From Lepidodermella squamata (lineage: Eukaryota > Gastrotricha): DNA of 64,000 bases. The DNA is taken from contig JBLDXI010000030.1 of assembly GCA_047495785.1 (NCBI GenBank), positions 310,001 through 374,000 of the forward strand, given 5' to 3'. Below the pieces are notes generated by a model, which searched no databases, was not told where the DNA came from, and saw only the letters and a program-made list of their open reading frames with translations. Below, in pieces: positions 42,914-53,399 of this stretch (positions are counted from its first letter, which is position 1; every line of letters starts with the position of its first letter). The position numbers and the translations under genes were made by a program.

Positions 42914-43638
42914 CTAACGTTCCTATGAAATAACTTCTAGTGATTTGTGACTCTTCTCTTTCTCGATTTAATCGATAAATCTATTTGAGATTGTTTGTAA
43001 ATCCAGGGAACTAATTCTTTTTTACAAACTTATGGATCTGTATTTTCTTGCGCAGTAAAACACATACACTTCTCCTCAGAAATCAATGGCTTTGAAGAGT
43101 TACTGTTGCTTGATCAAACTTACGGTTGCTTGATGTACTGATACTATGCCTGCAAATACACAATGCTTCGCCGATAATTGCACCCAAGCATTAAACAAAA
43201 TCCTTTGCAACTGGCAAGATCTCTTTCCAGCGAAAAAATTAAAATCCTTCGTCAGCTGTTTCCCTCGTTTCCTCGCGGGTCTGGACCGGATCTCTACCTC
43301 AACCTCAACGACGTCAAAGAAATTAAATAAAAATAAAAATGAAATGATAAATCATCGTCATCGGCGCGGAAAAAAGCCTAAAAAGTGTTTTCCAACTTTG
43401 AAAATCTCGCAACATCAAAATTGCCAGTTTTATATGTCACCGATAATTCAGGAGGGTTACTCGCCCCCGCTCTTTCAGTCCAGTGTTTGCATGTTTGTCT
43501 TTTGAAATTGCGCCTACTTAAAATTTTCTGATCGATTTGAGGTTGAAGCTAGATTTTTTAATTGGTATAACACTCTCCCCTGGTTTTTAAAATTTAAACT
43601 CTTGATTTAGAACTGTTCATAGGTATATCAGCGGTTCC
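42914..43638. other. Intergenic region between P8b and P9
   Basis: A 119-codon frame at 43146-43505 is Lys-rich and motif-free, not supported. CTAGATTTTTTAATTGGTAT at 43549-43568 recurs upstream of P12 (62710-62729), so the P9 and P12 5' flanks are homologous. Confidence 0.5.
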
Positions 43639-43654
43639 TAACGAGAAACAAATT
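43639..43654 (+). promoter_or_regulatory. Upstream motif of P9
   Basis: TAACGAGAAACAAATT, 96 bp before the ATG at 43735. Confidence 0.5.
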
Positions 43655-43734
43655 TTCCTTCCTCCACTTCCTTACACAAGTTTCCATTCGTGCCCAACAA
43701 AAGCATTCTGGAATATATTTCGAAAGTAGTAGGA

Positions 43735-46663
43735 ATGTGCTTGCCCTATAGACTCTCCACCTTTGTTTTAACTTCGCTGTTGGCCGGCCACGTCAGAGGT
43801 GACGCCCAATGTGTGACAAACGGAACTATATCAGACGTGAAAATGATGTACTTGGTGAATCACGTCGATGGCTGGAGGGAGTTGACCGCATCTTCGCCGA
43901 CAAATTACCCTGTCGGAACGGTAATCAAAGCTGCATGTTCTTCGGAACAAAGTAGCGAGCTTTCGCTGCAGTGCTTGGACGGTGGCTGGTGGTCGCAAGA
44001 GGTAACAAGCTGCAATAGCACCCGTAAAGTATCTTCAACGTGCAGATGGCCGGCGTCTGTCGATGGAACGTCCATATACGCGATCTCGTCGGATTTCCTA
44101 GAATCGTGGGTAATCGCAGCTAACTTAGACACAACAGACTTCAATGTATACGATATGATTAAACAAATTTGCCCTTCTGGGTTATACCGCATTAGCACTT
44201 GCATCAACGGACAATTCTTACCGGACCCTGCCAACTTCCAATGCGACCAAGTCACGGCCAGCAGCATGTCCTTGCTAGCAGCTGGCTGGCCACTCACTTC
44301 AGATACTTTGTTATCTGAGATAACTGCATCGGGTATCAATTTCGAGGGTTCGAGTACCGTGCCGTCACAGAGCTATGGAAGTTTCGGAGAAAATGGATAC
44401 CAGGTTGGCGGGAATGATGGGCTCAGTCTTATTAGCAACCCCAAGCAGCCATTATATGGCGAGAATTGGACATTATCAATACTCGCACGTGGAGATTACA
44501 TCGGCCAGCTTGTGATGATAAATTTTTTGTCTAATAACTACTCGATCGCGGTTAGTGATGGCCTCGTTTCGATAACTTTGAAAAGGGGTAACCCTATCAA
44601 GATTCCGAACCCGAAATTCGGCAATATTTCTGAATGGGTTCTTTATAAGGTTAGCTTATATCGTGGAATGCTAACATTCAGTGCAGCCGGTGTGTTGAAC
44701 CACGTTGTTAGAAGACCTCTTGCACTGTTGGCCGATTCGGGTTCCATTCCAAGCGAAGATCAGATATTTACCATCGGCAGAAAGTTAGTCGCGAAAATTC
44801 TTGCTATTTTAATTAATACGCCTTATTACAGAAATTCATTGCCGGGAACTGTTGCTTGTCTGATGATATTCAATGCTGGCTATTCAGACCAGAACACGGC
44901 CGACCTACTCTATCGATACTGCCTCGCAGGTTGCTTGAACTGATGTTTCCAAAATATACATGGCCTTTGACCTGAACAATACGAAAGGATATCCACGTTT
45001 GAAGCTGTTTCTCAGAATCCGTTATTATTCTGAGAAACAGCTTCAATTGGTGAAAATGAGGAATCCAGGTATATGAGGTAGAAGTTTAGAAATAACTTGC
45101 TCTTAGGAAGCTATTTAAGTTTATTGTTCCGATTGTCGACTAAATAAGATTGTCGTCTGACCAAGCGCTAAGCATTGTTGATGAATGGTTAAGATGAATT
45201 TTAGCATATAGCATCTGCATCGATTCTTGTTTTCGGCCTTCGGCCTCTCAAGCATTTTAGCCAAACCTTCAATTTAGTCTTTCCTCTTAGCGATATCTAC
45301 GCCTTCGGCAGCTCCAACCCCCTGCTCGACCTGTGGATGGACCTACGACAGAGCATTGTCGATCAACATAGCTAATATACGTAATTCAGTGAATTTCAGA
45401 TAAATCTATAATTTCATTGATTGCAATAGACCAAGCTATTCTTCGAGGCTCTGCCGTGCTATGGGACAATGGAATGTCCATTCGCCTGGCTACTTTTGGC
45501 ACGCAAGGAGTTGTTTGGTCTCGAACGGTAGGTGCCAATCTTATATCCAAAGGAATCAATATACATGAATTACATCACAGCCAATTTCGCCCAAATCTGA
45601 TTGGAGGATGGAGATTTACATGGCTTTTGACCTGAACAATACGAAAATCAATATATTTCTCGCAGCAGCAAGTTGTGTCAACGTAGCCCAGCGCAGAGCT
45701 AATATTGATGAGTCCAATCTCGACGTCGAACATTTTTCTGGTCTTTATTTCCAACGACCCGCGACAGGTCCATGTGGCGTTTACGTCGCTTCGACGCCAG
45801 TAAACATCGGTTCCGCAATTCAGACTGGCTCGTCGGAATCGTCATGCTTCTGGCAGGGCTTAATCTTGGAGAAAAAAGGCTCGGTCCTCTCAGCATACGC
45901 TAGATCAAATTCGGAAGCCACTTTTCTTCTCAGTGCTTCAGTCTCTGGGTTGGATAGCATCAACGATGACCTATACTTCGGAATAGTTGCTGCCTACGCC
46001 CCTCATCCTCCACCGTTCACGACCATGGTTTACCTGTACCAAGTGAAATTTTACACAACTAATGTATCATTTACAACTACAACAACACCAGCAACAACAT
46101 CCTATTTGAGTACAACTGAACCGTATTACGAGCTGAGCATGAATCTAAAGATATATGGTGACGAAATTGTGATACCGACAAGTGGCGTCAGCATAAAAAC
46201 GAACCCATGGGATCCAAGCCTTGACCAGCCGGGGTCAGCAAATTTCATAGCATTGGCTAACTTCATGATGCCAGTCATTTGGGATCTGGCTAATCAAACA
46301 GCAGCGATGATGGGCAATACACAGGTAGTTCGGGTAAACATCACAGGATTCCGAAAGGGAAGCATCATCGCGGACTACATAGTCGTGCTCCGGGGTTTAA
46401 CGCAATTAACAGAGAGCGAAATTGCACTGAAAGTATCTATCGCTGTACAGAAATTGAAGGACGCTGCTACAAAGCTGTCGAATGGTTTGGATTCCTCTCG
46501 CCTTGGTGAAGTATCTGTGGTCAAAGTAAATGGCCCCGTGACAGGGCACGAAAAGCGAATCATCGATTCAACGTCTGAATCAAAGACTTCCAATGGATCT
46601 GCGAGAAAAGTGGCTAACTGTCTCATACTCAGTTTGATATCGGCCTTGGTTATTCTCGAGTAA
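43735..46663 (+). CDS. Paralog P9: full-length form that has lost intron 1 (five exons, 805 aa)
   Basis: Exons: 43735-44783 (fused exons 1+2), 44832-44929, 45291-45380, 45430-45527, 45581-46663; total 2418 nt, in frame. The start at 43735 gives signal peptide MCLPYRLSTFVLTSLLAGHV; an earlier in-frame GTG is not needed. Modules: CVTNGTISDV…CLDGGWWSQEVTSC, CRWPASVDG…CINGQFLPDPANFQC, LamG-like LLAAGWPLTSDT, NWTLSILARGDY, and VACLMIFNAGYSD in exon 3. Where P7 and P12 have intron 1, P9 reads straight through with the same number of codons. The intron at 44784-44831 is 48 nt, stop-free and a multiple of three, so retention would also be in frame. Exon 4 CSTCGWTYDRALSINIAN. The mucin linker is only about 20 residues (TTTTTPATTSYLSTTEP). 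SEA-like FRKGSIIADYIVVLRGL; tail CLILSLISALVILE. AATAAA 46743-46748. Confidence 0.85.
44999..45046. repeat. Perfect 20-bp inverted repeat (hairpin) in P9 intron 3
   Basis: Arms 44999-45018 and 45027-45046 are exact reverse complements (core GAAGCTGTTTCTCAGAAT) with an 8-base loop. Just upstream, 44956-44985 is a near-exact copy of the P9 exon 6 start (ATGGCCTTTGACCTGAAC). Confidence 0.9.
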
Positions 46664-46772
46664 CTCGCAATATGATGTAAGAGCGCTAAAATTGAATTTA
46701 TAATAATGATATAGGTAATAGTAAAAATCGCAACAATAGTGCAATAAAACAAAACAGCATTTCAGCAGTATA

Positions 46773-46952
46773 CAGGGTGGCCAAAAAATTTTGCAGAAGG
46801 CGAATTCGATGCGCATCAATTTAATGAGCAGTTTCAAGAAATTGAGGAGTTCCATTGGCAAAAGAATACTTAAAATTCTTGAACTTCTTAAAACTCCTCA
46901 TTAAAATGATACGCATCGAATTCGCCTTCTGCCAAATTTTTTGGCCACCCTG
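46773..46952. mobile_element. Palindromic MITE, 180 bp, TA target duplication
   Basis: Begins CAGGGTGGCCAAAAAATTTT and ends with the inverse (AAATTTTTTGGCCACCCTG), flanked by TA on both sides. The arms match for about 57 bp (GCAGAAGGCGAATTCGATGC and inverse) with few mismatches. TA duplication and long inverted arms fit a Tc1/mariner-type MITE. It lies 109 bp after the P9 stop and starts 25 bp after the P9 poly(A) signal. Confidence 0.85.
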
Positions 46953-46954
46953 TA

Positions 46955-47176
46955 AATATAAAGTGTATTGAATCAGGTTAGTATCAGGAATTAAAGTATA
47001 TAAATCACAACAGACCCAGACGAAAATCATTAGACCGAGAGCTCAGTAGATCGCACGTAGATCCAAAAGAAAAAATATTCGTCCAACATTGCTCTTTTTC
47101 TGACTTATTGTCGATCTATTAGACTGGATCTACGGGCATCGATCCTGTGTAGGTCCTAATTTTACCATTCGATCTA
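46955..47176. other. Short spacer between MITE and CACTA element
   Basis: Several GATCTAC/GGATCTA words (47050-47176) recur as AGATCCAG/GGTCTA just beyond the other end of the transposon (54770-54820); nothing else seen. Confidence 0.4.
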
Positions 47177-47203
47177 CACTAGTAAAAAAAAGCTGATAGC
47201 TAG
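47177..47203 (+). repeat. Left terminal inverted repeat of the CACTA element
   Basis: Outer bases CACTAG; inner part AGCTGATAGCTAG. Pairs with 54734-54760. Confidence 0.85.
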
Positions 47204-48942
47204 TTTTGGCGTGTTGCGCTACGTAGCAACTTTCCCTGATAGCTAGTAAGGCGTTATCTATAAGCCTGGTGCCCCCCTAACTAGAACATCGTGCGCTATG
47301 TAACAGGTTGCTAGATAGTTGTAACACAGCGCGCTAACTAGTAATCACGTTAGTTAGAACAGTGCTACATAGAGTGCAACGCTAAACAATAGTTGCGCTA
47401 GGTATCGCTCTAGCTATCATGCTCCGCTCTCCAGCTCAGTTACGCATGAGCTAGCTAGAAGTTATTTAGTTATTTAGACTTCACCTAGCTATCAGCTCTG
47501 CTATATAAAATTAACTATAGCTAGACTATAGTGCCCAAAATAAAATCCAGAAATTAATTTCAACCGACGTTTTTATTTTACTGGCAAAGAATCAACGAGG
47601 ACATTTAGAAAAGAGCCACATACATAGGTAGAAAACGTTTTTTTCACCTCCAATGCAGAAATATTAACAATACTTTGTGGTGCATTCATGACTGGCCGTT
47701 GTGCAACTACCGCGCAGTCATTCATTGAGAAGATAGAGCTTCTCAGCTCTAATTTTTCTAAAACCACATAAATTTCATCGTTGAACTCGAATACGAGTCT
47801 TATAAGATTAAAGTCAAGAGAAGTTTTGTTTGTGAACCAGTCGTGGTGATAATGACGTAGCAAGGCAGCGCCAGGTACGAATAAGCAACATGAGCGGTAC
47901 TTCCGATGATGGCGAATTTCCGAGGGCAGTTGATCAACGATTTCGCTGTTGATTGACATCCTTTCAGCTAGGGTCTTCGACTTCACCATTTTGCCCCCAA
48001 TGTTCCTCTCTATAATAAATTTAGAAATTAATCACGTATACGAATACATGGCACAGCAATTTACCTTGAACACCTTTCACAGCTTTGACGAAGGTAGCGG
48101 TCTGCAAAGCCGCGTATTTTGATATCGACACCAATATATTTTTCAAACTTTTCACGGTTTTGTTGATAGATTGGTAAGATCTTTCGCTTCGGTACGTTGT
48201 GTGATAAACCGCAGGTCCGTACTCTGAAATAGATTAATGTTATAAGGGCAATAAAGTGAATATTATCACTTACGTTTGATTTGATTTGAGTAGTGAACAA
48301 GAGAATGGAATTTAGGTTTGAGAAACCCACTGCCATATAGAGCAACGCAAAGCCTCAGGAATCGCTCGACCAGTGAATCGAGAACAAGAAGGTCATCGCT
48401 GTTGACGATGGGCGACATTAAAATGGCAGCAATTTTAACTAATTGAACAAAACAGAGCCAATTTCGCGACCCAAAGAAAACAGGCTTGTTCTGAAAATCA
48501 GTCTGGCGCAATACAAGAAACAAATGAGTTGATATAACCCGGATTTGCCCGCCAGTGGCGTGTAATTTGACTTGGCCGTTCTTCACAGAAAACGGCTGAC
48601 CAGTAGGTTTTCCGGAATGTTTCGCTACGCTGGAATATCGGAATTGAGTGACCGCTGCGTTCAACTTGTCAACAGCAAGACAATGCGCTTGCCGTCCGAA
48701 ATTTACAACAGCGCAAATAACGTATTTCATAACCCCCTAAACACTAAATAGAATAAAGAGAAACGAGAAAGCTGCAAAAAATCACCTCGAAAACATCATG
48801 AAGTACGTCAGAGAGTAGACATTGCGGAAAAGCCAGAGTAATACCGACGCCAACAAGCCAGAAACATGTAGCACCATTTAAACCGCACTTACTTTTGCTG
48901 TAGTGAAACACAGCGATTCAACAATGGCGTCTACTCATAATG

Positions 48943-49146
48943 TGCTAGCTAGCCTGAAAATTCAAATTTCTGAGCTAGCTAGCCTAAAAATTCAAATTTC
49001 TGAGCTAGCTAGCATGCTTATCTAGTTTCAAAATTTGAATTTCTGAGCTAGCTAGCATGCTTATCTAGTTTCAAAATTTGAATTTATGCGCTAGCTAGCA
49101 TGCTTATCTAGTTTCAAAATTTGAATTTATGCGCTAGCTAGCAGCT
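48943..49146. repeat. GCTAGCTAGC tandem repeats inside transposase intron 3
   Basis: Six GCTAGCTAGC words, spaced 30 or 43 bp, with intervening TTCAAAATTTGAATTT palindromes and GCATGCTTATCTAGTT. The same GCTAGC words dominate both ends of the transposon. Confidence 0.85.
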
Positions 49147-50203
49147 TAGCAGATTGCAGTTAACTTACGCTGCTGTCTTTTTGGTAGCTGTTTTCTGAGC
49201 GGCTATAACTTTTATCTCCTTCTTCATGCCGTCTTTAGTCCGGAGCTTGAGTTTGCCGTTCTGCCAGGTCTTTTCGATCGATGTTGCACTTTCGACAAAC
49301 CTAACATTGAAAATCAACTCTATGAGCGTTAATCGATCAAAATTATTCACTTTTTTCGTTTTTGCGAAACCAGTCAAGAAACCTCCGACTTCGTGCGCGG
49401 CCAAGGTGTCTGCCGCCAGTGCTACAGGAAGAATAGTCACCGAATGACCTTGAAATGAATTCATGCCATCAATATCTTCCTGCAGTTTCTCCAGAACCAA
49501 ATTAAGGCCTGTAAATGATGAAAAATGACAAAAAAATAATGGAAGAGAGTGAACCTTTTGTTTTGTCTATTTTCGAGCCAATACTTGAAGACTTGGTTAC
49601 CGCGAGCATGAAAACCGACTGTGAGCTAGTTAGCTCTTCAGGACTAGCAAGAAAAGCCCAACTAAATACCGAGAGCTTCTGATTTTTCGCGAAAGGTCCC
49701 AAGGCCGAAACAGTTGTCACTTCATCGTAATATAGAATAATCGGTAGCACGATTTCACTGTTAGCTTCGTCGATGAGACGTTGAACTTCTGATCCGCAAA
49801 ACATCGATGTCCAAATTCCAGGTTCAGAATTCCTTCGAGATATCAGATTGGCTTTACGATGGAATGCCAGAAACTCAGGAATTTCTTCCAAAATGCGATT
49901 GACTTGCCCTGTAACCTCCAAATAATGCCATGAACCAACCACTTTTATGGAACTAGCAGCCGAGCCGTAATTAAGAGTTTGTTGCCGTTTGTAGTTGCTG
50001 TCCAACCCAGAGAAGATCAAACTCCCCCATGAGTAAGCACAACTTGGGGCGAGACAAGTTAGGATCAAGCCAACAAACGTGATCAGGAAACTAAAAATGA
50101 AACTGATAGCGGTGTCAGTTAGATGATGCTTCAATTTCAAATCGAATAGAAAGTTGAACAGTGATGATCTTATCTCCTCGATACGCTCTAGTAACCCCAA
50201 ATC

Positions 50204-52823
50204 TTGGCCTCGATCTTCGTTGAGAGGTTCAGCAGGCTCGTTTTCAGCTTGAGCTTGGCCTCGATCTTCGTTGAGAGGTTCAGCAGGCTCGTTTTCAGCT
50301 TGAGCTTGGCCTCGATCTTCGTTGAGAGGTTCAGCAGGCTCGTTTTCAGCTTGAGCTTGGCCTCGATCTTCGTTGAGAGGTTCAGCAGGCTCGTTTTCAG
50401 CTTGACCTTGGCCTCGATCTTCGTTGAGAGGTTCAGCAGGCTCGTTTTCAGCTTGACCTTGGCCTCGATCTTCGTTGAGAGGTTCAGCAGGCTCGTTTTC
50501 AGCTTGAGCTTGGCCTCGATCTTCGTTGAGAGGTTCAGCAGGCTCGTTTTCAGCTTGAGCTTGGCCTCGATCTTCGTTGAGAGGTTCAGCAGGCTCGTTT
50601 TCAGCTTGAGCTTGGCCTCGATCTTCGTTGAGAGGTTCAGCAGGCTCGTTTTCAGCTTGAGCTTGGCCTCGATCTTCGTTGAGAGGTTCAGCAGGCTCGT
50701 TTTCAGCTTGAGCTTGGCCTCGATCTTCGTTGAGAGGTTCAGCAGGCTCGTTTTCAGCTTGAGCTTGGCCTCGATCTTCGTTGAGAGGTTCAGCAGGCTC
50801 GTTTTCAGCTTGAGCTTGGCCTCGATCTTCGTTGAGAGGTTCAGCAGGCTCGTTTTCAGCTTGAGCTTGGCCTCGATCTTCGTTGAGAGGTTCAGCAGGC
50901 TCGTTTTCAGCTTGAGCTTGGCCTCGATCTTCGTTGAGAGGTTCAGCAGGCTCGTTTTCAGCTTGAGCTTGGCCTCGATCTTCGTTGAGAGGTTCAGCAG
51001 GCTCGTTTTCAGCTTGAGCTTGGCCTCGATCTTCGTTGAGAGGTTCAGCAGGCTCGTTTTCAGCTTGAGCTTGGCCTCGATCTTCGTTGAGAGGTTCAGC
51101 AGGCTCGTTTTCAGCTTGAGCTTGGCCTCGATCTTCGTTGAGAGGTTCAGCAGGCTCGTTTTCAGCTTGAGCTTGGCCTCGATCTTCGTTGAGAGGTTCA
51201 GCAGGCTCGTTTTCAGCTTGAGCTTGGCCTCGATCTTCGTTGAGAGGTTCAGCAGGCTCGTTTTCAGCTTGACCTTGGCCTCGATCTTCGTTGAGAGGTT
51301 CAGCAGGCTCGTTTTCAGCTTGACCTTGGCCTCGATCTTCGTTGAGAGGTTCAGCAGGCTCGTTTTCAGCTTGAGCTTGGCCTCGATCTTCGTTGAGAGG
51401 TTCAGCAGGCTCGTTTTCAGCTTGAGCTTGGCCTCGATCTTCGTTGAGAGGTTCAGCAGGCTCGTTTTCAGCTTGAGCTTGGCCTCGATCTTCGTTGAGA
51501 GGTTCAGCAGGCTCGTTTTCAGCTTGAGCTTGGCCTCGATCTTCGTTGAGAGGTTCAGCAGGCTCGTTTTCAGCTTGAGCTTGGCCTCGATCTTCGTTGA
51601 GAGGTTCAGCAGGCTCGTTTTCAGCTTGAGCTTGGCCTCGATCTTCGTTGAGAGGTTCAGCAGGCTCGTTTTCAGCTTGAGCTTGGCCTCGATCTTCGTT
51701 GAGAGGTTCAGCAGGCTCGTTTTCAGCTTGAGCTTGGCCTCGATCTTCGTTGAGAGGTTCAGCAGGCTCGTTTTCAGCTTGAGCTTGGCCTCGATCTTCG
51801 TTGAGAGGTTCAGCAGGCTCGTTTTCAGCTTGAGCTTGGCCTCGATCTTCGTTGAGAGGTTCAGCAGGCTCGTTTTCAGCTTGAGCTTGGCCTCGATCTT
51901 CGTTGAGAGGTTCAGCAGGCTCGTTTTCAGCTTGACCTTGGCCTCGATCTTCGTTGAGAGGTTCAGCAGGCTCGTTTTCAGCTTGAGCTTGGCCTCGATC
52001 TTCGTTGAGAGGTTCAGCAGGCTCGTTTTCAGCTTGAGCTTGGCCTCGATCTTCGTTGAGAGGTTCAGCAGGCTCGTTTTCAGCTTGAGCTTGGCCTCGA
52101 TCTTCGTTGAGAGGTTCAGCAGGCTCGTTTTCAGCTTGAGCTTGGCCTCGATCTTCGTTGAGAGGTTCAGCAGGCTCGTTTTCAGCTTGAGCTTGGCCTC
52201 GATCTTCGTTGAGAGGTTCAGCAGGCTCGTTTTCAGCTTGAGCTTGGCCTCGATCTTCGTTGAGAGGTTCAGCAGGCTCGTTTTCAGCTTGAGCTTGGCC
52301 TCGATCTTCGTTGAGAGGTTCAGCAGGCTCGTTTTCAGCTTGACCTTGGCCTCGATCTTCGTTGAGAGGTTCAGCAGGCTCGTTTTCAGCTTGACCTTGG
52401 CCTCGATCTTCGTTGAGAGGTTCAGCAGGCTCGTTTTCAGCTTGAGCTTGGCCTCGATCTTCGTTGAGAGGTTCAGCAGGCTCGTTTTCAGCTTGAGCTT
52501 GGCCTCGATCTTCGTTGAGAGGTTCAGCAGGCTCGTTTTCAGCTTGAGCTTGGCCTCGATCTTCGTTGAGAGGTTCAGCAGGCTCGTTTTCAGCTTGAGC
52601 TTGGCCTCGATCTTCGTTGAGAGGTTCAGCAGGCTCGTTTTCAGCTTGAGCTTGGCCTCGATCTTCGTTGAATGTTCAGCAGGCTCGTTTTCAGCTTGAC
52701 CTTGGCCTCGATCTTCGTTGAGAGGTTCAGCAGGCTCGTTTTCAGCTTGACCTTGGCCTCGATCTTCGTTGAGAGGTTCAGCAGGCTCGTTTTCAGCTTG
52801 AGCTTGGCCTCGATCTTCGTTGA
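50204..52823 (-). repeat. 51-bp minisatellite, about 51 copies, coding a 17-residue repeat
   Basis: Unit TTGGCCTCGATCTTCGTTGA + GAGGTTCAGCAGGCTCGTTT + TCAGCTTGAGC, 51 bp, essentially identical in all copies. The one recurrent variant is GACCTT for GAGCTT (Gln-Gly for Gln-Ala) at about 50403, 50454, 51270, 51321, 51933, 52341, 52392, 52698 and 52749. One copy near 52669 has lost a base. The length is a multiple of three, so copy number can change without breaking frame. Confidence 0.95.
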
Positions 52824-53399
52824 GGGGCACGATTGGTTGACCTCTGATCGGCGGGGCCACAACGCCAGGATGAGCCGCTTTGTGATGTGCATCAATTTTG
52901 CGCTTAGTGAATTCATAAACGCCGCATAATCCACAGTTAAACCGTTTCTGGCTACGAGGCTCGTGTTTCACCATAGCTTGGGAAAAAATCCAAAAGAGTT
53001 ATATCCTAAATTTGAAACGAAGACATTCAAGAAACACAAGATTTTATTAACTGATAAATTCGCGGAGAAACTGCAAAGTAAAATGAAAAAAAACATCAAG
53101 CGAACACATCATCAGAAATACTACGTCATCCGCAGCAATTGTTCAGTTGCTTTTAAACGACGGAGTGCTGGTAGCCGTGATGAAACCCGAATTGAACCTC
53201 CTGCTTGGGCCAGTTGGCGAAAGAAACCCGGGTTCGGAGGTACCAGGGCGATCGTCGTTCAATAACTTGGCAGCACTTTGATTGAGAGGCACGGAGACTG
53301 AGCGACCTAGAACCGAGGATGCGGCTCCCTTGTCAATCGAATTGATGGACAGCGACAGCTCGGCCTGACTGGCATCCGCTGGTTTCTGGCAATTCTCGA

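Larger units (their letters stand above)
47573..52974 (-). pseudogene. CACTA/EnSpm transposase with 17-residue repeat array (six exons, one 1-nt deletion)
   Basis: Exons on the minus strand: 52974-49555, 49508-49169, 48897-48786, 48736-48274, 48223-48065, 48009-47573. All junctions are GT-AG and keep frame. Exon 1: C2H2-like FNCGLCGVYEF…DAHHKAAH, about 51 copies of PLNEDRGQAQAENEPAE, then DLGLLERIEEIRSSLF and the transposase core IVLPIILYYDEVTTVSALGP. Exon 2: ILPVALAADTLAAHEVGGF. Exon 3 ends LLSDVLHDVFE, joined to GVMKYVICAV, matching the D-x-MHD-x-x-EGV region of animal EnSpm transposases. Exon 4 ends FLKPKFHSLVHYSNQI; exon 5 starts YGPAVYHTTYRSE. The enzyme class cuts and pastes CACTA elements in the nucleus. 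The only defect seen is one missing base near 52669 in the second full repeats; without it the coding length would be a multiple of three (about 1643 residues). The cysteine motif usual after the exon 2 block is not evident. Confidence 0.8.

Noticed and set aside
43146-43505. 119-codon plus-strand frame upstream of P9
   Set aside because: Basic, low-complexity composition, no family pattern, no counterpart upstream of the homologous P12.
44027-44048. Possible 22-nt intron in P9 at the position of the lost intron 1 (GTAAAG…GCAG)
   Set aside because: Too short to splice with the other introns here as a guide, and it would remove the conserved Cys of module 2.
50204-52699. 831-codon plus-strand frame (SLSLASIFVERFSRLVF repeats)
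   Set aside because: It is the antisense of the 51-bp coding minisatellite; any frame of a stop-free 51-bp unit stays open. The minus strand has the zinc finger and transposase core in frame on both sides.
50204-52823. Direct-repeat array resembling a CRISPR
   Set aside because: Units are contiguous without unique spacers and encode protein repeats in a eukaryotic transposon.
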